From an uncultured Eubacterium sp. (GTDB lineage: Bacteria > Bacillota > Clostridia > Oscillospirales > Acutalibacteraceae), in the NCBI GenBank assembly GCA_910583925.1, contig CAJTZJ010000001.1, positions 227,580 through 291,579 on the forward strand: a stretch of 64,000 nt of DNA. Direction: 5' to 3'. Positions within the stretch are counted from its first letter, which is position 1. The number at the start of each line of letters is the position of its first letter. The translations under genes and the position numbers were made by a program. Positions 45,124 to 52,491 of the stretch are shown here, one piece after another. Below the pieces are notes generated by a model that saw nothing but the letters and a program-made list of their open reading frames with translations, had not been told where the DNA came from and did not search any database.

Positions 45124-45843
45124 ATGGATCAGTTAAATTATAAGCTTGAGGTGTTTGAGGGTCCTATGGATCTTCTGCTTCATCTCATAAGTAAGCATAA
45201 ATTAAATATAAACGATATTCCTATTGTTGAGCTTGTTAATCAGTATCTTGATTATGTTCGTCAGATGGAGGCAGCTGATTTTGATATTGCAGGCGATTTT
45301 CTTGAGATGGCTGCAAGGCTTATATATATTAAAACCGTTTCGCTTCTTCCAAGACATGAGGAGGCTGAAAAGCTGAAAACCGAGCTTACAGGCGAGTTGA
45401 TTGAGTATAGAGATTGTAAGCTTATGGCTGAAAAACTCAGCAAGCAAACAGATGGTTTTAACCGATATGTCCGAGATCCGCAGCCCGGCTATATCAATTA
45501 CGATTATGAACGATTTCATGAGGGCGAAGAGCTTTTAAACGCATATATAGCCGCTGCCGGCAGAGCACAGAGAAAGCTTCCTCCGCCTATTGATTCGTTT
45601 AAGGCTATTGTTGCAAGAAAATTTGTTAATGTTGCTTCTAAAATAAGCACGGTTATGAGGAAACTGTGGAGCGGAAAAAAGGTTAAATTTTTAAAGCTTT
45701 TTGAGGGTGCTGAAACAAAAAGTGATCTTGTTGCAACATTTCTTGCCGTGCTTGAGCTTGCTAAAACTAAGAAAATATCTATTGAGGGTACGATGAATAA
45801 CCCCGAAGTTCAGATAATTAATGAGGTAGAAACTATTGAGTAG
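45124..45843 (+). CDS. scpA: Segregation and condensation protein A
   Basis: Kleisin subunit that bridges the SMC heads in the SMC-ScpAB condensin. 239 residues beginning LNYKLEVFEGPMDLLLHLISKHKLNI, the SMC-contacting helix signature, and with a C-terminal winged helix (LFEGAETKSDLVATFLAVLELAKTK). Downstream scpB overlaps its 3' end by 8 bases, the usual coupling. The smc gene is not in the window. Confidence 0.96.
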   Translation: MDQLNYKLEVFEGPMDLLLHLISKHKLNINDIPIVELVNQYLDYVRQMEAADFDIAGDFLEMAARLIYIKTVSLLPRHEEAEKLKTELTGELIEYRDCKLMAEKLSKQTDGFNRYVRDPQPGYINYDYERFHEGEELLNAYIAAAGRAQRKLPPPIDSFKAIVARKFVNVASKISTVMRKLWSGKKVKFLKLFEGAETKSDLVATFLAVLELAKTKKISIEGTMNNPEVQIINEVETIE

Positions 45844-46444
45844 GGAAAATATTATATCCAAGCTTGAAGCAATGCTTTTTGCATCCGGGGAGCCGGTTGA
45901 AGCATCTAAGCTTGCAGAGCTTCTTGAGCTTGATATTGAAAATGTAACGAAAATGCTTGCTCATCTGGGCGATTTATATGATGAAAGAAACAGCGGTATT
46001 TGTCTTGTTCGCATAGACGGCAAGTATCAGCTTTGTACAAGAGAAAAATATGCTGATGATGTAAGGGCGCTTCTGGAAATTAAAAAGAATACGCCTTTAT
46101 CTCAGGCTGCCTTTGAGGTGCTTGCAATAGTTGCATATAATAAATCGGTAACAAAAAGCTTTATAGAACAAATAAGGGGCGTGGATTGCTCGGGCCCTGT
46201 TGCGAATCTTGTTCAAAAAGGTCTTATAGAAGAAAAGGGCAGACTGGATTTGCCCGGCAGACCTCTCGTTTACGGAACTACGGATAGATTTTTAAGATGT
46301 TTTTCATTAAACAGTCTGGAAGATTTGCCTGAACTTCCGACTGTGGAAGAGGTTGAAAAAATTGCAAAGGATAATGGTCAAACCTCCCTTTTTGAAGATG
46401 AAAACGGTAAAATTTTAAAAGATAATCCGAAAGAGGAAGAATAA
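45836..46444 (+). CDS. scpB: Segregation and condensation protein B
   Basis: Forms dimers that bind ScpA in condensin. 202 residues with two winged-helix domains: IISKLEAMLFASGEPVEA at the start and PLSQAAFEVLAIVAYNKSVTK with VANLVQKGLIEEKGRLDLPG, the family signature. It begins with TTG inside the scpA end (8-base overlap), with GAGG ahead; no ATG is available at that place. Acidic C-terminal tail. Confidence 0.94.
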   Translation: MSRENIISKLEAMLFASGEPVEASKLAELLELDIENVTKMLAHLGDLYDERNSGICLVRIDGKYQLCTREKYADDVRALLEIKKNTPLSQAAFEVLAIVAYNKSVTKSFIEQIRGVDCSGPVANLVQKGLIEEKGRLDLPGRPLVYGTTDRFLRCFSLNSLEDLPELPTVEEVEKIAKDNGQTSLFEDENGKILKDNPKEEE

Positions 46445-46464
46445 CTTTTGAAAGGATGATATCA

Positions 46465-47187
46465 ATGGTTGTTTTTTTAATAATTCTTGCAGTTATTGTT
46501 TTGATTACTTCAGTTATTCTTTCAATTTCCGCTACTTTTACAATTACATATAATTCAAGCTGGAAAACAACAGTTAAGCTGCTTTGGATTGATAAGGAAA
46601 TAGAATTATCCGAAGTTTTGTCCTTTGTTTTGTTTCCTGAGAAAAAAGCTGCGGAAAAAAGATCTGATTTGAAAAAGAATTCCTCTTCAAAGGATAAATC
46701 GGACAAGAAAGAAATGTCTGATGATATTAGTGAAGCTGAAAATGAACAGTCAGAAGACAAAAACAGCAAGGCAAAAGTGAATAAGCCCAAAAAAGAAAAC
46801 TATATAAAAGAAATATGGAACAAAGATGGTATAGTAGGAATAATGAATTTTGCCTCCAATTTGTTTGAAACTGCCTCGGATGCAATATTAACTTTGTTTA
46901 GGGGCTTCCATATTCGCTCGCTTTATGTTAAAATACTCGTAGGCGGACAGGATGCTGCTGATACGGCGCAGGCTTACGGTCGGGTTTGCCGGTATTATTA
47001 TCCGCTCAAGGGTATGATTCTGAATGGCATGAAGGTTGATAATTATGATGATTGGATTGCGCCTGATTTCATTGCTCCGAGAAATGAATACGGGCTTCAG
47101 TTTATTGGATCGATCAGTGTTTTAACTGTTTTAAAAGTTCTTTTTTCGGCAGGAAAAACCTATTTGTTTAATATGATTAAAAAATAA
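46465..47187 (+). CDS. DUF2953 family membrane protein (YtfI-like)
   Basis: 240 residues. One N-terminal membrane helix, a Lys/Ser/Glu-rich linker (about 60-110, e.g. KNSSSKDKSDKKE) and a C-terminal domain with FRGFHIRSLYVKILVGGQDAADTAQAYGR, typical of the DUF2953 (YtfI-like) group. These genes frequently precede gerW/ytfJ, as here, and are often sporulation-associated. The start at 46465 has GAAAGGA at correct distance. Function not established. Confidence 0.8.
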   Translation: MVVFLIILAVIVLITSVILSISATFTITYNSSWKTTVKLLWIDKEIELSEVLSFVLFPEKKAAEKRSDLKKNSSSKDKSDKKEMSDDISEAENEQSEDKNSKAKVNKPKKENYIKEIWNKDGIVGIMNFASNLFETASDAILTLFRGFHIRSLYVKILVGGQDAADTAQAYGRVCRYYYPLKGMILNGMKVDNYDDWIAPDFIAPRNEYGLQFIGSISVLTVLKVLFSAGKTYLFNMIKK

Positions 47188-47210
47188 ATTATCTTTTTTA
47201 AGGAGATATT

Positions 47211-47350
47211 AGTGTGAAGAATCACACTATTTCGATTGTATTGCCCTCAAAATTTGCCGATGGCATAATTTTGAGATGGCTAAATTCATATCACGCCTTG
47301 TCTGGCTACAACAAGGATATTGTGATTTCTTATTACTATTTGTAGCCAGA
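47211..47350 (+). other. Hairpin-rich 140-bp segment between DUF2953 and gerW
   Basis: Three stems in sequence: AGTGTGA/TCACACT (47211-47228); a 13-bp stem with one bulge (CTCAAAATTTGCC / GGCATAATTTTGAG, 47246-47275); and an 11-bp perfect pair TCTGGCTACAA/TTGTAGCCAGA (47301-47311 with 47340-47350). It separates an excellent AAGGAG (47200-47205) from the gerW start. It looks like a folded leader or an inserted small element. Confidence 0.6.
47214..47345 (+). CDS. Possible small protein, 43 residues
   Basis: GTG at 47214 stands 8 bases behind AAGGAG, ideal spacing, and opens a 43-codon frame ending TAG 47345. The peptide starts MKNHTISIVLPSKFADGI and ends DIVISYYYL; no family was recognised and no membrane helix is certain. 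The same DNA forms three hairpins, so this may be a chance frame in a structured leader or insertion. If translated, it would place ribosomes across the hairpins and couple into gerW, whose own ribosome site is weak. Confidence 0.3.
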   Translation: MKNHTISIVLPSKFADGIILRWLNSYHALSGYNKDIVISYYYL

Positions 47351-47368
47351 AAGGCTATGTGAATTGTT

Positions 47369-47770
47369 ATGAAAGAAACACCAGTAAACAAAATAATGGA
47401 AAACACTCTTGAAAAAATGCGTGAAATGGTTGATGTTTCAACAATTATCGGAGAGCCTATGGTAACCGGTGATACTACGCTTATTCCTGTTTCAAAAGTT
47501 ACATATGGTTTTACAGGCGGCGGTACGGATCTTCCGTCCAAATCCAACGCAGAGCTATTCGGCGGCGGCGGTGGCGGTGGCATCACGATTGCTCCTGTTG
47601 CTTTTATTGTTATTCAGAATGACAAGGTTAGATTAATGCAGATTAATAATTACACATCATCGGCTGATCGTGCAATTTCCATGATTCCTGAGCTTGTTGA
47701 TCAGGTTTCTCAGCTCCTTAAGGCTAAGAATGATGACGCTGTTGGCAAAAGTGAAGAGAAAGCTGAATAA
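47369..47770 (+). CDS. gerW: GerW family sporulation protein (YtfJ)
   Basis: 133 residues with the GerW/YtfJ pattern: PVNKIMENTLEKMREMVDVS, then VTGDTTLIPVSKVTYGF, a glycine run (GGGGGGG) and a C-terminal VAFIVIQNDKVRLMQI. In Bacillus, YtfJ/GerW is made in the forespore and needed for L-alanine germination. Located after DUF2953 and before a D-Ala-D-Ala carboxypeptidase, a typical spore-former cluster. The ribosome site is weak (AAAGG about 14 bases upstream). Confidence 0.92.
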   Translation: MKETPVNKIMENTLEKMREMVDVSTIIGEPMVTGDTTLIPVSKVTYGFTGGGTDLPSKSNAELFGGGGGGGITIAPVAFIVIQNDKVRLMQINNYTSSADRAISMIPELVDQVSQLLKAKNDDAVGKSEEKAE

Positions 47771-47785
47771 TTCATATTAAATTTT

Positions 47786-47825
47786 AATCACCTGCTGCAT
47801 ATATATTTTAGCAGGTGATTATTTT
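47786..47825 (+). terminator. Terminator of gerW overlapping the dac ribosome site
   Basis: AATCACCTGCT (47786-47796) pairs perfectly with AGCAGGTGATT (47810-47820), followed by ATTTTG. The AGGTGAT used as ribosome site by the next gene lies in the 3' arm, so the hairpin may also gate its translation. Confidence 0.75.
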
Positions 47826-47826
47826 G

Positions 47827-48867
47827 TTGAAAAAATTTTCCTTCATTTTAGCTTTATTTCTTTTAATTCCGACAGTTACTTATGGGGCCGACTGCAGTGC
47901 AGCCTCGGCAATCGTTATTGATGGCTTAACAAATGAAATTCTTTATGAGAAAAACGCATATGAAGAACGAAGCATGGCATCAACTACTAAAATTATGACC
48001 TCGCTTGTTGCCTGTGAAAGCGGAAAGCTTGATGATATTGTTTGTGTAACTGACGAAATGGTTAATGTTGTAGGTACATCCTTGGGATTACGGGCAGGGG
48101 ATAAGATTTCTCTTTACGATTTAGTTGTCGGCATGCTTATTGTTTCCGGAAATGATGCTGCCAATGCCGTTGGTTTACATCTTGGCGGCAGTTTTGAGGG
48201 GTTTGCTGCAATGATGAATGAAAAGGCTCATTCAATAGGAATGAACAGATCCCTGTTTGTTACACCATCCGGTCTTGATGAGGGCAATCATCATTCAACG
48301 GCATATGATATGGCTATTTTGGCATCAAATGCGCTTAACAATGAAATTTTTGCTCAGATTTGCAAAGAACGCAGAATGGAAGTAACCATCAACGGCGAAA
48401 AGCAGGCGGTTTATAACCATAATAAGCTTCTTTCTTTTATGGATGATTGTATTGGAATTAAAACAGGGTTTACGGAAAAGGCGGGGCGCTGTCTTGTTTC
48501 TGCTGTTAACAGAAACGGAAAAATAATGATTTGTGTAACACTGAATGATGGAGATGATTGGAACGATCATATTTCGCTTTATAACGAATGTGATAAAATG
48601 TATCAGAAAAAGGATATTAGGGATATTATAAATATTGATGTTGTCGGCGGAGATAAAAATACGGTTTCAGCTTCCTATTCGGCTGAAATACATGTTTTAA
48701 ATCCTCAGCTTGTAACAGTTGAATGTTATTACTTTCCGTTTTTATATGCTCCTGTTGAAAAGGGCAGTGAAATAGGAAGGGTAATTATAAAATTTAAAGA
48801 AAAGGAAGTAGCTTCTGTCCCTATTGCGGCAGAAGAAAGTGTTGAATATTATGCCAAACAAGAATGA
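47827..48867 (+). CDS. D-alanyl-D-alanine carboxypeptidase (PBP5/DacF type)
   Basis: Trims the terminal D-Ala from peptidoglycan stem peptides. 346 residues from TTG 47827: signal peptide MKKFSFILALFLLIPTVTYG, then the S11 active-site motifs S52TTK55, S107GN109 and K212TG214. The C-terminal beta domain (about 255-345) lacks a clear amphipathic anchor. Position beside gerW, DUF2953 and scpAB recalls sporulation carboxypeptidases (DacF/DacB) but the specific role is inferred. A GTG at 47815 is an alternative start. Confidence 0.9.
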   Translation: MKKFSFILALFLLIPTVTYGADCSAASAIVIDGLTNEILYEKNAYEERSMASTTKIMTSLVACESGKLDDIVCVTDEMVNVVGTSLGLRAGDKISLYDLVVGMLIVSGNDAANAVGLHLGGSFEGFAAMMNEKAHSIGMNRSLFVTPSGLDEGNHHSTAYDMAILASNALNNEIFAQICKERRMEVTINGEKQAVYNHNKLLSFMDDCIGIKTGFTEKAGRCLVSAVNRNGKIMICVTLNDGDDWNDHISLYNECDKMYQKKDIRDIINIDVVGGDKNTVSASYSAEIHVLNPQLVTVECYYFPFLYAPVEKGSEIGRVIIKFKEKEVASVPIAAEESVEYYAKQE

Positions 48868-49594
48868 TGTAAGACTCCAGAAATTTATGGCAGACTGCGG
48901 AGTTGCTTCAAGAAGAAAAAGTGAGGAAATCATTGAAGCAGGGAAGGTTAAAGTAAATGGGCATATTGCTCATATCGGCGATAAAATCAATCCCAAAAAG
49001 GATTTGGTAACCGTTTACGGCAAAAAGCTTAATAAAGTTACAAATATGCGTTATATTATGCTTCATAAGCCAAGAGGATATTTAACAACTGTATCTGATG
49101 AACTTGGCAGAAAAACCGTTATGGATTTGCTTAAAGATGTTAATGAAAGAGTTTATCCTGTCGGTAGGCTTGATAAGGATTCCGAGGGTTTGCTGCTGTT
49201 AACAAATGACGGTTCCTTTGCAAATGCTTTAACACATCCCCGTCATAATTTTGCAAAGGTTTATCGTGTAACAGTTCGCCCCGCCGTTTCTGATGAAATG
49301 CTTTATAAGCTCAGAAACGGAATAGAAATAGACGGCAGAGAAACTGCGCCCTGCGAGGTGACTGTTATTACTCAGGAGCAGGGCAGAGTTGTTCTTGAAT
49401 TTATACTGCATGAGGGCAGAAACCGTCAAATCAGAAAAATGTGTGATGCCGTCGGCTTGGAGGTTGCAAGGCTTAAGAGGACTTCGATGGGTTCATTAAA
49501 GCTTGGCATGCTTCCGCAGGGTAAATGGCGTGAGCTTAATGAAAATGAAGTAAAAAAGCTTCTCCGTTCCTCCGAGAAAAAGGCGACAGAGTAA
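48851..49594 (+). CDS. RsuA/RluB-family pseudouridine synthase
   Basis: Modifies uridine in rRNA. 247 residues: an S4 RNA-binding domain (RLQKFMADCGVASRRKSEEII) and the catalytic core with VYPVGRLDKDSEGLLLLTNDG, where the aspartate of GRLDxxSEG is the nucleophile, plus LHEGRNRQIRKMC. This motif set belongs to the RsuA/RluB/E/F group; the RluB-type 23S target is likeliest in Firmicutes. Start ATG 48851 overlaps the preceding gene's end. Confidence 0.93.
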   Translation: MPNKNDVRLQKFMADCGVASRRKSEEIIEAGKVKVNGHIAHIGDKINPKKDLVTVYGKKLNKVTNMRYIMLHKPRGYLTTVSDELGRKTVMDLLKDVNERVYPVGRLDKDSEGLLLLTNDGSFANALTHPRHNFAKVYRVTVRPAVSDEMLYKLRNGIEIDGRETAPCEVTVITQEQGRVVLEFILHEGRNRQIRKMCDAVGLEVARLKRTSMGSLKLGMLPQGKWRELNENEVKKLLRSSEKKATE

Positions 49595-49682
49595 TTCTCG
49601 CTCTGCTTTACCTGTTCTCTTTCGGATAGGTGTACTTCGTGTAAGTATTGCCTTATAATCAAAGAGGAAGGGGAGATGATTT

Positions 49683-49943
49683 GTGAATAATAATTTTTCA
49701 TCATTTATTGCTGAACTTCGCAAAGAACAGGGCTTAACACAAAAAGAGCTTGCAGATAGAGTGGGTGTAAGTGATAAGGCTGTTTCAAGGTGGGAAAACG
49801 GAAAGAATTATCCCGATATTGAAATTATGCAGTCACTCGGCGAAATCTTCAAGTTTTCTGTCAGCGAACTTTTGCAGGGAGAAAGATTGGAAACGGAAGC
49901 GGTAATATCTATCAGTGAGCAGAATGTTGTTAAAAGTATTTAG
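49683..49943 (+). CDS. XRE-family helix-turn-helix regulator (probably truncated by a frameshift)
   Basis: 86 residues starting at GTG 49683 with GGGGAG upstream. The Cro/CI-type helix-turn-helix is clear (LRKEQGLTQKELADRVGVSD then KAVSRWENGKNYPD). The frame stops at 49943 just where a second frame continues with a membrane helix. Related clostridial proteins carry the HTH and a transmembrane C-terminal part in one chain, so this is likely the front half of a broken gene. It could still make a functional DNA-binding protein. Confidence 0.75.
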   Translation: MNNNFSSFIAELRKEQGLTQKELADRVGVSDKAVSRWENGKNYPDIEIMQSLGEIFKFSVSELLQGERLETEAVISISEQNVVKSI

Positions 49944-50600
49944 AAAAACAAAATGCAAAATGGTTATTGCAGTTGTTGCTGTATTAGCTGTAATTGCTTC
50001 TTCCGTGTTAGGCACGGTTGCAATAAAGAATGCAAGAAACCCTCTGATAGAAAATAATATATATCTTCCGAGTAAAGATATAAGGTCGCAGCTTGATAAT
50101 ATTCAATCGTTTATTGATCCTACGGAATCAAAAAATTTTAATATTACTTGGCTGAAAGTATTTCTTAACAGTGATAAAGAAGTTAGTGATTTTTATATTG
50201 AGGGTTTAACAGGCGAGGATGTATATTATCACTGCGGTTGTCAGACCGATACAGATACATTATTTACCGGCATAAAGCGGCAGAAGAATGGACTGCAGGT
50301 TTTAATTGCAATCAACTTATTGAATTTCTTGATGTACTTGATTTTTCAAAGATAGATAAAAATTACAGTGTAGCAAATGAATATCATATTGATTTTCATG
50401 ATTATGATTATTATGATAATTATAAATTTGAAAATAATAATGGTGCTTTATATTTCGTTTATAATTTGAACACAAAGGAATTTAATCCTATTTCAACAGG
50501 CGATGTAATAGCAGGGGAATATATTTCGGTAATGATTAACAGCGTATATGAAAGGCAGGGCTCTTTGCTTGCCCAGATTCTTATTGAAGCACAATATTAA
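49924..50600 (+). pseudogene. C-terminal membrane part of the XRE regulator, frameshifted twice
   Basis: From 49924 one frame encodes FRKTKCKMVIAVVAVLAVIA, a membrane helix, and an outer domain with PLIENNIYLPSKDIRSQLDN, continuing to about 50270. The family-like sequence then shifts to another frame (CNQLIEFLDVLDFSKIDKNY) that runs to TAA 50600. The second shift returns to the frame of the HTH gene. Two compensating indels in one ancestral gene explain this best. No ribosome site precedes the fragments. Confidence 0.6.
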
Positions 50601-50604
50601 AGGT

Positions 50605-50638
50605 AAAAAACGGCGCTGGGTTCAATGCCGTTTTTTAT
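50605..50638 (+). terminator. Terminator
   Basis: AAAAAACGGC/GCCGTTTTTT, 10 bp with 12-nt loop, in T-rich context. Confidence 0.88.
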
Positions 50639-50670
50639 ATAAATTTTTTTAAATAATAATAAAAAAATAG

Positions 50671-50699
50671 TTGTAATTATAAATATAAAGTGTTAGAAT
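50671..50699 (+). promoter_or_regulatory. Candidate promoter of the carboxyltransferase operon
   Basis: TTGTAA, 17 bp, TAGAAT, about 75 bases before the first start codon. Moderate match. Confidence 0.5.
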
Positions 50700-50772
50700 A
50701 CCGAAGAATAGATATTTCTGGGAGTTTTGACTTTTTCAGAACTATGATTAATCTATCAAGGAGGATTTTTAA

Positions 50773-52095
50773 TTGAGTGAACTTACAGTAAAAAACACTG
50801 AAGCACGCAAAAGGCTTTTATCACTTTTTGATGAAGGTACTTTTACAGAGCTTGATGCTTTTGCTAAATCTGCAAATGGCGAAATTGAAGTTGTTGCAGG
50901 CTATGGCTCAGTAAATGGTGTTTATGTATATGCTTTCTCACAGGATGTAACTGTAGACGGCGGTGCAATCAGTGTTGCACAGTGTGCTAAAATTAAAAAG
51001 ATTTATGAACTTGCTGAAAAAACAGGTTCAGCCGTTGTCGGCATTTATGATTCAAATGGTATGAAGCTGAAAGAGGGCTTTGAGGCTCTTAATGCCTACG
51101 GCGAAATTTTAAAGGCTTCAACATCCGTATCGGGTGTTGTTCTTCAGATTTCAGTTATTGCAGGCTCATGTCTCGGAACATCCGCTCTTATGGCAAATAT
51201 GGCAGATGTTGTTATTGCGGCTAAGGATGCAGATTTCTATGTTACGGCTCCGAGTGAGGTAACAGCGGAGGATTCCTTTAAACAGGGTACGGTAGATATT
51301 CTTGCTGATAATATTGATTCGGCTATTGCTTCTGCTAAGGAATTGGTTTCGGTTCTTCCTTCAAATAATCTGGAGGTTGCTCCGATATTTGATTTTGAAG
51401 AAAAGTTTTCCGATGTTGCGGATGCAAGCGCTTCTGCAACAGCTATAATCAACGCAGTTGCCGATGATAACAGTGTTGTTGAAATCAAAGCAGGCTATGC
51501 TGAAAATGTTGTAACTGCTTTTGCTCAGATGGGTGGCTCAACAGTCGGCTTTATTGCATTTGACGGAAATGCAGTTTGCCCGAATTGCGCATATAAGGCT
51601 GAAGCTTTTATCAAGCTTTGCGATGCTTTTAATATTCCAATCGTTACCTTTGTTCATGCTAAGGGCTTAAATAGTGAAAAAGAAAACCAGATGCTTGTTG
51701 CTGCAACAAAGCTTACATCGGCTTATGCTTCGGCAACCTGCCCAAAGATTTCGGTTGTAACAGGCAAGGCAATCGGTGCTGCTTATATTGCTCTTGCAGG
51801 CAGAGGTTCAAATGCAGATCTTGTTTTTGCATGGGATACTGCAGTTGTTTCTCCTCTGGAAACAGAGTCAGCAGTTGCATTCCTTTATAATGACAGGCTT
51901 GCTGCGGGAGAAAGCAGAGCAGAGCTTGAAAAAGAATACGAATCAGAAATTGCTTCTCCGTTTACTGCTGCTGCATGCGGAGCTATTGATGATATCTTTG
52001 TTCCTGCTGAAACAAGAACAAAGCTTTTGAATGCACTCAGCTTTTTAGAAAGCAAAAGAGAAACAACCATTCCAAGAAAACATTCAGTTAAATAA
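50773..52095 (+). CDS. Acyl-CoA carboxyltransferase subunit, divergent MmdA/12S-like
   Basis: 440 residues from TTG with AAGGAGG ahead. Two crotonase-fold halves typical of carboxyltransferase subunits: an N-half with VVLQISVIAGSCLGTSALMANMADVVIAA, and a C-half with NIPIVTFVHAKG, CPKISVVTGKAIGAAYIAL and DLVFAWDTAVVSPLETESAVAFLY, which parallel the MmdA/AccD5 pattern. It is about 70 residues shorter than usual (around 510) and the glycine-rich oxyanion loops are altered, so the substrate (methylmalonyl-CoA or another) is not certain. Followed by a biotin carrier and an OadA-like subunit. Confidence 0.8.
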   Translation: MSELTVKNTEARKRLLSLFDEGTFTELDAFAKSANGEIEVVAGYGSVNGVYVYAFSQDVTVDGGAISVAQCAKIKKIYELAEKTGSAVVGIYDSNGMKLKEGFEALNAYGEILKASTSVSGVVLQISVIAGSCLGTSALMANMADVVIAAKDADFYVTAPSEVTAEDSFKQGTVDILADNIDSAIASAKELVSVLPSNNLEVAPIFDFEEKFSDVADASASATAIINAVADDNSVVEIKAGYAENVVTAFAQMGGSTVGFIAFDGNAVCPNCAYKAEAFIKLCDAFNIPIVTFVHAKGLNSEKENQMLVAATKLTSAYASATCPKISVVTGKAIGAAYIALAGRGSNADLVFAWDTAVVSPLETESAVAFLYNDRLAAGESRAELEKEYESEIASPFTAAACGAIDDIFVPAETRTKLLNALSFLESKRETTIPRKHSVK

Positions 52096-52112
52096 TAGGA
52101 GGATTAACGATT

Positions 52113-52481
52113 ATGAAAAGATATACAATTACAGTAAACGGAACACCTTATGATGTAACAGTTGATGAAGCCGGTGCTTCTGCTCCTGTTGCTGCCCCGG
52201 CTGCTCCTGCTGCAAAGCCTGCCACTCCGGCTCCTGCTGTAAAGCCTGCTGTTTCAGGTGATGAAGGCTCAATTAAGGTTGAGGCTCCTATGCCGGGTAC
52301 AATTCTTGATGTTAAAACATCTGTTGGTGCTTCAGTTAAGTCAGGCGATGTTCTCTGTATTCTTGAAGCAATGAAAATGGAAAATGATATCGTTGCTCCT
52401 GCTGATGGTACAGTTGCTTCTATTGCTGCAAATAAAGGCGACAGCGTTGAAGCAGGTCAGATTATTGTTACTTTAAACTGA
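52113..52481 (+). CDS. Biotin carboxyl carrier protein
   Basis: 122 residues: a short N-terminal strand (MKRYTITVNGTPYDVTVDE), an Ala/Pro-rich flexible linker (about 22-48, AAPAAPAAKPATPAPAVKPA) and a biotinyl domain with the lysine acceptor K88 in LEAMKMENDI. The linker type is that of decarboxylase gamma/1.3S carriers. AGGAGG ribosome site. It shuttles the carboxyl group between the carboxyltransferase upstream and the OadA-like subunit downstream. Confidence 0.95.
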   Translation: MKRYTITVNGTPYDVTVDEAGASAPVAAPAAPAAKPATPAPAVKPAVSGDEGSIKVEAPMPGTILDVKTSVGASVKSGDVLCILEAMKMENDIVAPADGTVASIAANKGDSVEAGQIIVTLN

Positions 52482-52491
52482 GGTGGCTGAT

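Noticed and set aside
49595..49660. Similarity between the spacer after the pseudouridine synthase gene and the one at 53894-53955
   Set aside because: Both contain GGTGTA and a small stem, but aligned identity is too low to call a repeat.
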